DNA of 64,000 bases from Vibrio agarilyticus (GTDB lineage Bacteria; Pseudomonadota; Gammaproteobacteria; Enterobacterales; Vibrionaceae). Under the pieces are notes generated by a model. The model did no database searches, was not told the origin of the DNA, and saw nothing but the letters and a program-made list of their open reading frames with translations. The translations under genes and the position numbers were made by a program. This document shows, piece after piece, positions 1 to 8,276 of the stretch. The first letter of the stretch is position 1. Every line of letters begins with the position of its first letter. The stretch covers positions 1 to 64,000 of the forward strand of contig NZ_JABAIK010000005.1 in NCBI RefSeq assembly GCF_012641465.1, read 5' to 3'.

Positions 1-844
1 TGGCTTTGAGTACGTATTTTTTCACTATTTAGGTGCGCCTGAAATAAACTCGTAATGCGTAGCATGTAGATGTTTTTTTGGTGCTTCTAAATACGGGCCT
101 GCTTAAATGTTAAAGTTTAGAAATAAGAATCTTCGATTTATTAATTATAATTGTTATTCTTTATTTATATTTTGAGTGTTACAAAGTGTCTTTGCAATGA
201 GTTTTTTTGCGAAGTTAAACTCTAGAAAAATGGATGTTAAATATATTTCATCTTGTCATTTGAATATTTTCTCAAAAAAATGAATAAAATAGAATGAGTA
301 AATTTATTTGATTTATTTTGGTGTTCCTAGAAATGCCAATTCTTCTCCCACGAATGCAAGTTTCTCTCACACGAACGCAAGTTTCCCTCCCAATAGTGCA
401 AGTTGTCGCAATTGGTTAATACTTTTAACCCAAATTACCTACTCTCTCCAGTATTCATAATTAGTGAATAGAAATGCACTTTCTTGATGATTGGTCGCAA
501 TAGGTGAGTGCGAATATATAATGTGAAATTAATTTTTGTCAGGTATGAATTCTGGGGGAAAATCAATGAAACTATCGCAAGCGGTGAGAGTGAATTTGGA
601 AATGGTCGCAAAGTGGTAGTGCGATCATTCTCGATTGATACAGACCTATCTTGCGAGGTTTTAAAAATAATTTAGATGGCCGTCATTGGTTTTTTGATTT
701 TGGCACGGCTCCGCCGTAAGGGGAGGCGAGTTTGTCTTTTCGGGTTTGCGCTTGTTCCTTTTATGCAATCACTCATTAGAGATGCAGGGCTCTGAGGGAA
801 CCCGTCATAAATCCGCCAGTATATAGACATTTTTAAGAGCTGCT
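1..844. other. Gene-poor left end with degenerate short repeats
   Basis: No ORF of convincing length is seen here. It is AT-rich to about 330, then carries two families of short degenerate repeats: three units of about 21 bp ending in GCAAGTT (about 338-403), and, from about 492 to 625, three copies related to GTCGCAA-N-NGGTGAGTGCGA. A small ACGGC/GCCGT hairpin lies at about 705-717. A 24-codon ORF at 545 is not supported as a gene. The stretch may be decayed intergenic or cassette-like DNA. Confidence 0.4.
338..403 (+). repeat. Three tandem degenerate ~21-bp units
   Basis: Three successive units of the form TCTCcCACgAAtGCAAGTT can be aligned by eye: units ending near 362, 383 and 403. Each has a pyrimidine-rich start and a GCAAGTT end, with a period of about 21 bp. 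They are followed by GTCGCAA, the start of a second repeat type further right. Function unknown; the copy number is too low for a CRISPR array and no spacers are visible. Confidence 0.45.
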
Positions 845-1012
845 ATGCTAAATCCATGGTCGGTGTTAACGCAAGGTTTGGATGGTGTTTCGATTAAATC
901 TTTATCTGAACAGATAGTTACTTCACTGAGCGACTATCCGAAAACTAACATGATTTACATTTTTCTAGTTTCATTGATTGCTCTAACAAGGTTTTGCCCC
1001 AAAGCGTTCTAG
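845..1012 (+). CDS. Possible 55-aa small protein with C-terminal hydrophobic stretch
   Basis: An ATG at 845 opens a 55-codon frame ending in TAG at 1010-1012. The product starts MLNPWSVLTQ and has a hydrophobic stretch (residues about 36-48, MIYIFLVSLIAL) that could be a single membrane segment. AAGAG lies about 8 bases upstream of the ATG. There is no recognised family and no operon partner; DoxX-like gene follows 127 bp later. This may be a real small gene, the remnant of a larger one, or chance. Low confidence. Confidence 0.25.
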   Translation: MLNPWSVLTQGLDGVSIKSLSEQIVTSLSDYPKTNMIYIFLVSLIALTRFCPKAF

Positions 1013-1139
1013 GAAGTAAATCTATACAACCCAATCTTTCATATTTGCATGAATAAAAATTAAACTTGTCTATTTTTGAACTTTAGAGTGTTTCGTAGGA
1101 TTGCACCATCAACTTGCTAATACATAATGAAGGTTTGAA

Positions 1140-1655
1140 ATGACCACATCACAACTAATTCTTGAGTTATCTCTTATAGGTACGATGCTACTCATTACGA
1201 GTGTTTTTTTGGTTCGTAGTTATGACAAAACTGATAGCGTAGGCACAAAAATTCAAAAGATACTAACGGGTCTTCTTGGTGCCTTTATGGTAATGGCGGG
1301 AACAGTAAAATTCTTTGACCCGTTCACGACGATGTTTGCAAAACAAATTACACTGAGCGAACTACCTTTCCCAACTTTGTCTCGCTGGGTGGGGCAATTA
1401 GGTGAGATTTTTGCAGGTCTACTGCTGCTTGTAGTGATGATTGGTAATAAAGTTCTACCTGCTCCGATTAAATATAAAGCGATGCAGTTATCAACGCTAT
1501 TAACGACAGCAATTATGATTGTGGCTGTGCATGTTCACCTGCTGCCGAGTGTGCCAGCGGAGGTATTGCCACTTCAGTCTAAACCGCCTGTAATGACACT
1601 GATTATTCTTGGTTTAGCGTGGTTGAATACATTCCTATATTTTCGTAAAAAGTAA
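1140..1655 (+). CDS. DoxX-like family inner-membrane protein
   Basis: This 171-aa protein is almost entirely hydrophobic with about four to five membrane segments (roughly residues 7-25, 45-62, 88-104, 118-135 and 150-166). The spacing of helices and the KFFDP segment after helix 2 resemble small DoxX/DoxD-like membrane proteins, a family with poorly defined roles in redox or quinone-linked processes. It is a single-gene unit closed by a clear terminator at 1671-1704. The specific substrate or partner cannot be read from the sequence. Confidence 0.6.
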   Translation: MTTSQLILELSLIGTMLLITSVFLVRSYDKTDSVGTKIQKILTGLLGAFMVMAGTVKFFDPFTTMFAKQITLSELPFPTLSRWVGQLGEIFAGLLLLVVMIGNKVLPAPIKYKAMQLSTLLTTAIMIVAVHVHLLPSVPAEVLPLQSKPPVMTLIILGLAWLNTFLYFRKK

Positions 1656-1670
1656 TCGCTAACAATACAA

Positions 1671-1704
1671 GCGCCAGATTAGTTCGTCTAGTCTGGCGTT
1701 TTTT
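1671..1704 (+). terminator. Rho-independent terminator after DoxX-like gene
   Basis: CGCCAGATTAG and CTAGTCTGGCG form an 11-bp stem with one G-T pair around a TTCGT loop, followed by six T residues at 1699-1704. It lies 16 bp after the stop codon of the DoxX-like gene and also faces the end of the converging LysR gene. Confidence 0.85.
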
Positions 1705-1718
1705 CTTTCTGGTGACGA

Positions 1719-2639
1719 TTAATCTCGTTCTGAGTTTATCGAAGCTAAAAACTCTGCCGATTGACCAAACCGTTCAAAAATCATGTCTCTAAATGCAACC
1801 ACTCTGGTCGCTATCAGCTTTCTGTCTGCCCATACCAAGAATGCTTTACCGGTTGGGTATTCAACGTCTGGCAATATCTCTACTAACTCTTTTCTTGCGG
1901 CATGCTTTTTAAAGGCTGCTCTTGGCATCATGCAGATCCCAGCACCTGCCAATGTTGCATCAATATTTAAACGCAGACTGCTGATTGAGTAACGAGGCTG
2001 ATAGGGAATGCGGATCGCCTTGCCATCTTCTTTTAGCTCCCAATATGGCAAGTTATTACCTGAGAGGAGCTGATGGTTAATCAACTCTTCTGCATGTTTT
2101 GGTTGACCATGCTTTTCAATATAGCTGGGTGATGCCGCTAGCATTAATGGTGATTCAAACAACTGACGCTGTATTAAATGATTGGCATGAGGTGGAGTCG
2201 TCACAATCGCAAGGTCAATCTGCTCATCAAAGAAACGGTCTGTGCCTGCGCTAAATTGAATGGTTACGGAGACCTCTAGGTGAAGTTGCATAAACTCAAT
2301 TGCCATTTTTTGCAGGAAATGATCCGCAAATGGCTCAGGACAAGAGACTCGGATTTCACCCGTTAAAACTGGCTGGCTATTTGAAAGCTGAGTCCATTCA
2401 TCATTCAGCCGCATAAATAGGGCAGCGAAGCGCTGGTAATATTCGTCACCTGCTGTCGTGAGCAGGAACTTTTTTGCATTCCGGTGTACCAGTTTTTCAC
2501 CCAGTTTATCCTCAAGACTTGCCACCGCCCTTGATAATGTTGGGGCTGAAACGTGCGTTTTAAGGCTCGCTGCGGCAAAGCCACCGCACTCGACAGATTG
2601 GCAAAACAGATAGAGATTGGAGATGTCTTTTGCTTTCAT
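1719..2639 (-). CDS. LysR-family transcriptional regulator
   Basis: The product is a 306-aa LysR-type regulator. The N-terminal winged helix-turn-helix (residues about 4-63) contains the typical A-A-x-x-L-x-x-S-A-P-T-L-S-R pattern and is followed by an effector-binding domain to the C-terminus. The start was placed at the internal Met (MKAKDI) because AAGAG stands 9 bases before it; a start 13 codons upstream (2678) is open but lacks a ribosome site. The gene is divergent from the DUF2798/AhpD-like pair at 2786-3619, with about 145 bp between, so it probably controls that pair. The effector is unknown. Confidence 0.8.
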   Translation of the reverse strand: MKAKDISNLYLFCQSVECGGFAAASLKTHVSAPTLSRAVASLEDKLGEKLVHRNAKKFLLTTAGDEYYQRFAALFMRLNDEWTQLSNSQPVLTGEIRVSCPEPFADHFLQKMAIEFMQLHLEVSVTIQFSAGTDRFFDEQIDLAIVTTPPHANHLIQRQLFESPLMLAASPSYIEKHGQPKHAEELINHQLLSGNNLPYWELKEDGKAIRIPYQPRYSISSLRLNIDATLAGAGICMMPRAAFKKHAARKELVEILPDVEYPTGKAFLVWADRKLIATRVVAFRDMIFERFGQSAEFLASINSERD

Positions 2640-2785
2640 AATAGAACGCTCTTGAGGATTCAATTTTGAGTTAATCATTCAAATATGAAAGATTCAAGTT
2701 CAATGTTGTCTGTTTTTGATTGCGATGGTCGAAGCTAATATAGCCTCATCAGTTAGCAAATCGCTGTTAAGCATAAGAGAGCACC

Positions 2786-3028
2786 ATGAAAAAATTGCCA
2801 CGTAAGTTCCAATACCCATTAATGGTTTCTATGGTTTTACCCACCATGCTTCTTAGCATGCCAGCCATTATGGTTGCTAAAACTCTGCCAGAGAACGGCG
2901 CATTCTTTGATGCATGGTTAAACGCAGTTTCACAAATGGTGCCATCGGCACTGTTAGTTTTAGCCATTGTAGCGCCAACTGTTCGTCTGTTCGTAACCAA
3001 AGTGCTGCTAGAGCCAGAAGTAAAATAA
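2786..3028 (+). CDS. DUF2798 small membrane protein
   Basis: An 80-aa protein with two hydrophobic segments (about residues 12-30 and 50-70). The first begins FQYPLMVSMVLPTMLLSMPA, the second includes VPSALLVLAIVAP. This fits the DUF2798 family of two-helix membrane proteins, which commonly sits beside LysR regulators in gammaproteobacteria. It is the first gene of a two-gene unit with the AhpD-like gene 39 bp downstream. No molecular function is known. Confidence 0.65.
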   Translation: MKKLPRKFQYPLMVSMVLPTMLLSMPAIMVAKTLPENGAFFDAWLNAVSQMVPSALLVLAIVAPTVRLFVTKVLLEPEVK

Positions 3029-3067
3029 CTCAGTAAAGTTAACAAGTTAAAGAATAGGAAAGAGAAA

Positions 3068-3619
3068 ATGAATGAATTTAAACTACACACTGTTGAGTCT
3101 GTACCTGAGAAAAGCAAAGCAATTCTTGACGGCGCACAAAAGCAAATGGGTATGATTCCTGGTCTTTACGCGGTAATGGCTGAGTCTCCTCAACTCCTAA
3201 CGGCGTACACGCAACTGCATCAGCAATTCACCAATACATCATTTGATGCTGAAGAGCTAACTGTGGTTTGGCAAACCATCAACGTTGAACACGAGTGTCA
3301 CTACTGCGTTCCAGCACATACTGGTATTGCGCACTCAATGAAGGTTGACCCTGCATTGACAGAAGCACTGCGTAACGATGAAGCGATGCCAACACCTAAG
3401 CTACAAGCACTAAAAGATTTTACTCTTGCTGTTGTTCGTAAGCGTGGCAATGTATCAGAATCAGACTTAGCGGCATTTTTTGCGGCGGGTTACGCTCAGC
3501 AACAGGTTCTAGAAGTGATCCTTGGCCTTTCGCAAAAAGTGATCAGCAACTACGTAAACCACGTTGCTCACACGCCAGTAGACAAAGTATTTGAGAAGTT
3601 TGCTTGGTCGAAGGACTAG
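3068..3619 (+). CDS. Carboxymuconolactone decarboxylase / AhpD-like protein
   Basis: The 183-aa protein has the AhpD-like core motif EHECHYCVPAHTGIA (residues about 75-89): a CxxC pair followed by His, with Glu upstream, the catalytic arrangement of peroxidase-associated alkylhydroperoxidase D-like proteins. The length and all-helical pattern fit the carboxymuconolactone decarboxylase family. It follows the DUF2798 gene with a good ribosome site (AAAGAGAAA). Likely a disulfide-based peroxide-stress or thiol protein under the divergent LysR regulator; the exact substrate is not known. Confidence 0.75.
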   Translation: MNEFKLHTVESVPEKSKAILDGAQKQMGMIPGLYAVMAESPQLLTAYTQLHQQFTNTSFDAEELTVVWQTINVEHECHYCVPAHTGIAHSMKVDPALTEALRNDEAMPTPKLQALKDFTLAVVRKRGNVSESDLAAFFAAGYAQQQVLEVILGLSQKVISNYVNHVAHTPVDKVFEKFAWSKD

Positions 3620-3673
3620 TTGTTTTACCTCCAAAAGCTTATCGGCATAAGCTGTACTAATACTGCAAGCACC

Positions 3674-3744
3674 AAGCGATTTTATCGCGCCTTAATGGGC
3701 AAGCGACTTTGTCACTGCCGCACTGTGGGTGAGTAAAATCGCTT
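3674..3744. repeat. 11-bp inverted repeat spaced 49 bp
   Basis: AAGCGATTTTA at 3674-3684 and its exact reverse complement at 3734-3744 enclose GC-rich sequence that itself contains short complementary runs. No poly-T follows. It could be a structured RNA segment or the ends of a decayed miniature element. No gene is seen in 3620-3759. Confidence 0.35.
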
Positions 3745-3759
3745 ATGGGCCGCTACATA

Positions 3760-3912
3760 TTAACATTGATACTGGCCCGCTTCGCGGTAGTGTGACCAGT
3801 TGCTTTCACTATTGTCGAGAGAATCAAAGAACTCGTTAGCTTCGATAGTATCGACTTCGTCGATGCGTTCACAACGATGCTTAACGAGCTCAAGTTGTTA
3901 TTTTTCAGTCAT
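3760..3912 (-). pseudogene. 50-codon small ORF interrupted by an early TAA
   Basis: Reading the minus strand from ATG at 3912, the frame is MTEK, then TAA, then an uninterrupted 45-residue frame (QLELVKHRCERIDEVDTIEA and onward, with FFDSLDN and SNWSHYREAG) to a TAA at 3760-3762. One base change (CAA to TAA) would explain the fifth-codon stop. The downstream part has a protein-like acidic and aromatic composition but no alternative ATG or GTG start. No family is recognised. It may be a recently broken small gene or coincidence. Confidence 0.4.
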
Positions 3913-3954
3913 ATTTTTATCTAAGCAGCCAAGCGGGCTGCTGTTTGGTCACAA

Positions 3955-5430
3955 TCATAAGTAGCGATTGCGAAGATGATCTTTAAAATGTGCGGGATTT
4001 AGAGTTTCGCCTGTCGCTTGTTTGACTAATTCATCAGTCGTTAGCAAACTGCCTTTGCTCCAAATATTGTCTGACAACCAACTGAAGATCGGCGTCAAGT
4101 CACCGCTAACAATAACGCTATCAACATCGATGTTTTTCCTCATCGCCGCCATAAATTGCGCAGCATACATTGCTCCAAGTGTGTAGGAAGGGAAGTAACC
4201 AAATGCACCATCAGTCCAATGTATGTCTTGCATACAGCCATTCTTGAAATTACCTTCGGTAGAAAGCCCCATGTACTGCTGCATTTTTTGGTTCCAAAGT
4301 TCCGGTACATCGGTGTATTTAATTTTTCCGTTGATAAGGTCACGTTCGATTTCATAACGCAAGATAACGTGAGCAGGGTAGGTTAGCTCGTCTGCATCAA
4401 CACGGATAAAGTCTTTTTTCACACGAGTGTAAAGCTTTTGGAAGTTGTCTTGAGAGAATTGCTGTGAATTGGAACTGCCAAAGTGCTGTTCTGCAAGGCG
4501 AGCTAAATGCGCGATAAATGGATTGCTTCGGCCAATCTGCATCTCGAAAAATAGCGATTGAGATTCATGAATCCCCATTGAGCGGGCTTCGCCAGCGGGT
4601 AGTCCAGCTAAAGACTTAGGTAGTCCTTGCTCATAGCGAGCGTGGCCCGTTTCATGAACAATTCCCATCAGACTTTGTATAAATTCAGATTCATCGTAGC
4701 GGGTAGTGATTCGTACATCTGAAGGGACACCACCACAAAATGGGTGAACACTTTCGTCCAATCGACCATGTTCAAAGTCGAACTGTAGGAGTTTCATTAC
4801 GTCTAGGCCAAGTGCCTTTTGTTTTTCTCTTGGGTAATGACCTTGAGGTAGGGTGACTAATTCAAAAGCTTGCTTCTCTATCACTTGGTCAATGAGTAAA
4901 GGTAGCCAAGATTTTACATCATTGAATACTAGCTCAAGTGATTCTGATGTGGTGCCTGGTTCATATAGATCAAGCATTGCGTCATAGGGGCTCGTATTTT
5001 TAGCTTGGGCTCGTATCTGAGCCTCCTCTTGAGACAATTTAACGACTTCAGCCCAGTTTTTTTCAAACCCAGCCCAGTCATTATCGCCACGCTGTGTACG
5101 CCACGCGTGCTCGCACTTAGTTCCAGCTATCGATTTTGCTCTCACTAAGTCTTCAGGTAATACAGTAGCTTGACTCCATTGACGTTTCATTTCTCTAACA
5201 GAAGCAGAGTTTATTGTATCGTTGGCTTCTACTTCTGAAAACAACTCCTCAAGAGCGGGAGAAGTCATTTTTTGATGGATGAGCGTAGAGAGCTCTGCGA
5301 TAGCGTTTGAACGAGCTTCGGCACCACCTGACGGCATTACTGAAGCATTGTCCCATGAAAGCATGGAGTAGGCATGTTGCAGATTTGAAATGCTTTGAAA
5401 GTGGTGGGTTAGTTTATCAAAACTACTCAT
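3955..5430 (-). CDS. M32-family metallocarboxypeptidase
   Basis: The 491-aa protein matches thermostable (Taq-type) carboxypeptidases, zinc enzymes that remove C-terminal residues from peptides in the cytoplasm. The HETGH zinc motif lies at residues 259-263, preceded by the family HPFCGG and DVRITTRY segments and followed by GIHESQSLFFE, which supplies the third metal ligand. Length is normal. Its ATG overlaps the last 8 bases of the upstream serine recombinase gene (ATGAGTAG), and its ribosome site AAGGACAAGAATA lies inside that gene, so the two may be translationally coupled. Confidence 0.92.
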   Translation of the reverse strand: MSSFDKLTHHFQSISNLQHAYSMLSWDNASVMPSGGAEARSNAIAELSTLIHQKMTSPALEELFSEVEANDTINSASVREMKRQWSQATVLPEDLVRAKSIAGTKCEHAWRTQRGDNDWAGFEKNWAEVVKLSQEEAQIRAQAKNTSPYDAMLDLYEPGTTSESLELVFNDVKSWLPLLIDQVIEKQAFELVTLPQGHYPREKQKALGLDVMKLLQFDFEHGRLDESVHPFCGGVPSDVRITTRYDESEFIQSLMGIVHETGHARYEQGLPKSLAGLPAGEARSMGIHESQSLFFEMQIGRSNPFIAHLARLAEQHFGSSNSQQFSQDNFQKLYTRVKKDFIRVDADELTYPAHVILRYEIERDLINGKIKYTDVPELWNQKMQQYMGLSTEGNFKNGCMQDIHWTDGAFGYFPSYTLGAMYAAQFMAAMRKNIDVDSVIVSGDLTPIFSWLSDNIWSKGSLLTTDELVKQATGETLNPAHFKDHLRNRYL

Positions 5431-7192
5431 TATTCTTGTCCTTATTCGTTGCTTTTTCTTTTAGGAAGTTCTCTATGAACCTGTTGTTATCAGCTCTCTG
5501 TTTTTGTTGTTGTGCTTCTTCTGCAAGTATATTGAAGTCTGCAAACTCTGATGTTTCGTTAGTGGTTGAATCAAGCTGATGTCCATTTTCTTCTCGTGTA
5601 TCACCACGATTTTTTGAAGATAATTGTAAGGAAATGGTATGTATGGTTTTGTCTTTTCTGCTTAGTCGTAAAGTAATAACTTTTTCTGAACTCAGATGCG
5701 TTAAGCAAATATCGATCATCGAAGCGTCGGCTTTTGAATTGAAATATATTTCTATCGATTTATATGTTTTTGAAATAAGGTCTCTAAAGTATGATATTTC
5801 TTCTTGAGCAAGTTCTTCGACTTTTATCTCTTTTGGTAGTGAGGTAGTTTCTATTGAGCTAGAAATTAAAAACTTTTCATTTAATAATTCAGAGCTTGAT
5901 TTCCATTCTTTAGATATAGGGTTGTTAGCTTCGAGTGCTCTTTTCTTTGTTTCTAGTTTCTTTAGATTAATCTTTATTTCTTTTTGTTTTTTGCTTGCGT
6001 TATTGGCTCTTTCTCTAGCAATGGGCATTAGTTCATCATTTCCTTCCGCTAAAAGAAATGCACTATTGATCACATTGTCTAGTCTTGAAATTTCAACCTT
6101 GCAAAACTCAATTTGGTCATCTTCATCAAACTTATCCTCTTCAATATTCGTGTTTAGACTATAATTTAGCACCGCATTTTCAATTGGAGATAATAGTGCT
6201 GAACCAAACGTGTTCTTCCCATCTGCTTCAGTGATGCATTTTTTACATCTAATCGAAAATGTATTATACCGAGTCCGCGTTTTGACTAAGGCACCTTTGC
6301 AGTTACCACACTTGGTAATACCTCCGAGGGCTGTAATCAAAGTCAGATTAAAAGGTATTCCGCCACGACCAAATGCTTTTCTGCGAGAAAGAGCTAATTT
6401 TAGTTGTGCATAAGTATCAAGATCTAGCGTGGCAGGGAAATAACCTTCAATTACTTGATTTTTAATATGATAATCACCCATCAAGCTTTTGTGGGAAAGT
6501 AGAGCAGATACGTGAGAACTTTGCCAAAAAATATTTTCCTTTGACCCTTTTCGTTTTTCTGCATTGAGAGTTTTGGCAATTATTCGGTAACCTTGACCTT
6601 GTAGATATAACTCGACACACCTAAGAATTGTTTTGTGATACTCCGGATCAATTATGTAACATTCACCATTCCACGTGTAAAAATTTGGAACTTGATTAAA
6701 CTGCTTTTTTATCCCACTTTTTACTTCGCTGATGCGTGTGTCATATGATTCTGTGATTTTTTCACTTTTTGCATCAGATTCTTCTTGTGAGCGTACTGGG
6801 GAAATGGTCGTGATAAGCTTACTAGATAGAGTGTCAAAGGCTCCGTCTCGTGTGATTACTGTAATATCATGATCTTTAAGTTTGAGTACAGCGGTCATAC
6901 CAGCGGTAAAGTCACGAGATAGACGATCTATATTCTCGACTAAAAATATACTACCTTCGTGCTTCCCTTGATCTACTTCAGCCAAAAATTTACCAAGGTT
7001 CCCGGTTTTAATGTTGGTTTTATCTTTCTTACCAAAACCGCTAATGCCAGAGTCGTCAATTAGAACAATGTCGGACTCGTTATACCCGAGAGATTCTGCT
7101 TTTTCTGTGATGAACTTTTTTTGTCTGTTGATGCCAGAGCGACCTTTCTTAGCTTGCTCTTCTGTACTAACTCGTATGTACCCAAAAATCAT
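5423..7192 (-). CDS. Large serine recombinase
   Basis: A 589-aa site-specific recombinase. Residues 1-150 are a resolvase-type catalytic domain with the nucleophile Ser9 in GYIRVSTEEQ and the conserved NIDRLSRD segment. A recombinase domain follows (about 165-270), then a zinc ribbon with Cys295, Cys298, Cys316 and Cys319, and a long charged, coiled-coil-like C-terminal region. This is the architecture of phage integrases and transposon recombinases. No phage or transposon genes accompany it. The 3' end overlaps the start of the M32 peptidase gene, which is unusual for a mobile gene and hints at an old or precise insertion. Confidence 0.88.
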   Translation of the reverse strand: MIFGYIRVSTEEQAKKGRSGINRQKKFITEKAESLGYNESDIVLIDDSGISGFGKKDKTNIKTGNLGKFLAEVDQGKHEGSIFLVENIDRLSRDFTAGMTAVLKLKDHDITVITRDGAFDTLSSKLITTISPVRSQEESDAKSEKITESYDTRISEVKSGIKKQFNQVPNFYTWNGECYIIDPEYHKTILRCVELYLQGQGYRIIAKTLNAEKRKGSKENIFWQSSHVSALLSHKSLMGDYHIKNQVIEGYFPATLDLDTYAQLKLALSRRKAFGRGGIPFNLTLITALGGITKCGNCKGALVKTRTRYNTFSIRCKKCITEADGKNTFGSALLSPIENAVLNYSLNTNIEEDKFDEDDQIEFCKVEISRLDNVINSAFLLAEGNDELMPIARERANNASKKQKEIKINLKKLETKKRALEANNPISKEWKSSSELLNEKFLISSSIETTSLPKEIKVEELAQEEISYFRDLISKTYKSIEIYFNSKADASMIDICLTHLSSEKVITLRLSRKDKTIHTISLQLSSKNRGDTREENGHQLDSTTNETSEFADFNILAEEAQQQKQRADNNRFIENFLKEKATNKDKNNE

Positions 7193-7212
7193 TTTTCATC
7201 CATGCTCAATTG

Positions 7213-7231
7213 TTAACCTTCATAAGGTTAA
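7213..7231. promoter_or_regulatory. 8-bp inverted repeat upstream of serine recombinase
   Basis: TTAACCTTCATAAGGTTAA is a perfect 8-bp inverted repeat with a 3-bp centre, ending 21 bp before the recombinase start codon. Its place suggests an autoregulatory operator or part of a recombination site; neither can be decided here. The rest of 7232-7555 holds no gene or clear structure. Confidence 0.4.
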
Positions 7232-7555
7232 AGTAGATGTACCTATGATGGCAACTGTTCCCAACCACAGATCGCCGCGAGATGAGAAAAGTGACTGATT
7301 TGATGAGTGTGTTCGAGTAATTTTTGGTAGGCATTCATTCCATTGTTCTCACAAACGTATTATTTGCTGAGTATATACCGTCGTGGTTTTAGGTGTATGG
7401 GTTTCATTCTAAGATGCGGTGCTTTTTATGAGGAATCTCGCCGAGTTAACGTCTTAAAGTGACTGACAGAATGCCAAAGAGTTGCTGCGTAGCGATTGTT
7501 TATTTTTGCGTTTCGAGGTATTCAATAGTTTTGGTTCTCATTTTTAAGTAAGTCA

Positions 7556-8185
7556 ATGGAATTGGTTAATTTTGAAGCGTTTATTGTTGCCATCACGATT
7601 TTAACGCTGACGCCAGGGCTGGATACCGCGCTTGTGCTCCGCAATACCAGCCGAGGTGGGTTTCAAGACGGCTGTATTACGAGCTTGGGTATTTGTTGTG
7701 GGCTATTTGTGCACGCGACGCTTTCCGCAATTGGTGTCTCTGCGGTTTTGGCGCAATCGCCATCGTTATTTCAAGCGGTGAAAAGTGTCGGTGCGCTCTA
7801 TTTGATTTGGCTTGGTATTACCAGCGTGCGTTCAATACTACGCGGTGCACAGGGCATAGAAGTGGGCAGGCAAGAGGCGAGAACGTTAAATCGAATTTGT
7901 TCTTTGCGTGAAGGCTTTTTGTCTAACGTGCTCAACCCCAAAACGGCGGTGTTTTATTTTGCCTTTTTGCCCCAATTTATTCATCCGCAAGGCTCGCCAA
8001 TTATTCAATCCCTTGTGCTAGCGCTTGTACATTTTATTATCGCAATGATATGGCAGTGTGGGCTTGCTGGAATGCTTAATGGTGCGAAAAAATTACTCAA
8101 CAGCCGCGGTTTTATTACCGGAATGGAAGGAACAACGGCGGTGATACTGATCCTTCTCGGCGGCAAATTGCTGTTGGCGCCTTAA
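7556..8185 (+). CDS. LysE/RhtB-family amino-acid exporter
   Basis: The 209-aa inner-membrane protein shows the LysE/RhtB pattern: about six hydrophobic helices, the N-terminal TLTPGLDTALVLRN segment (family PGP/PGPN region), GICCGLFVH in helix 2, and the LSNVLNPKTAVFYFAFLPQF motif at about residues 121-140. The family exports amino acids such as homoserine, threonine, lysine or leucine by proton antiport. The substrate cannot be assigned. It is a monocistronic gene facing the AGCS symporter gene across a shared terminator. Confidence 0.85.
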   Translation: MELVNFEAFIVAITILTLTPGLDTALVLRNTSRGGFQDGCITSLGICCGLFVHATLSAIGVSAVLAQSPSLFQAVKSVGALYLIWLGITSVRSILRGAQGIEVGRQEARTLNRICSLREGFLSNVLNPKTAVFYFAFLPQFIHPQGSPIIQSLVLALVHFIIAMIWQCGLAGMLNGAKKLLNSRGFITGMEGTTAVILILLGGKLLLAP

Positions 8186-8232
8186 GTGCGGGTCGTAAAT
8201 ATTTTTCTGATAATTTTTGCGTTATCAACAAA

Positions 8233-8258
8233 AACGCCCGCATCGTATAGCGGGCGTT
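8233..8258. terminator. Bidirectional terminator
   Basis: AACGCCCGC and GCGGGCGTT form a 9-bp GC-rich stem with an 8-base loop between two converging genes. A-rich sequence on the left and T-rich on the right fit termination in both directions. Confidence 0.75.
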
Positions 8259-8276
8259 TGCATTTCACTTGAGTGA

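Noticed and set aside
338-403. CRISPR-like array at the left end
   Set aside because: Units are adjacent, degenerate, without spacers, and no cas gene is present.
545-619. 24-codon ORF starting MNSGGKSMKL
   Set aside because: Too short, overlapping the degenerate repeats, with no family or operon partner.
702-717. Sigma-54 promoter (TTGGCACGGCTCCGCC)
   Set aside because: The -24 GGCAC part is present, but the -12 TTGC element is missing at the right distance.
1-1139. Vibrio superintegron cassette region (VCR/attC sites)
   Set aside because: No attC core sites or typical VCR palindromes could be found.
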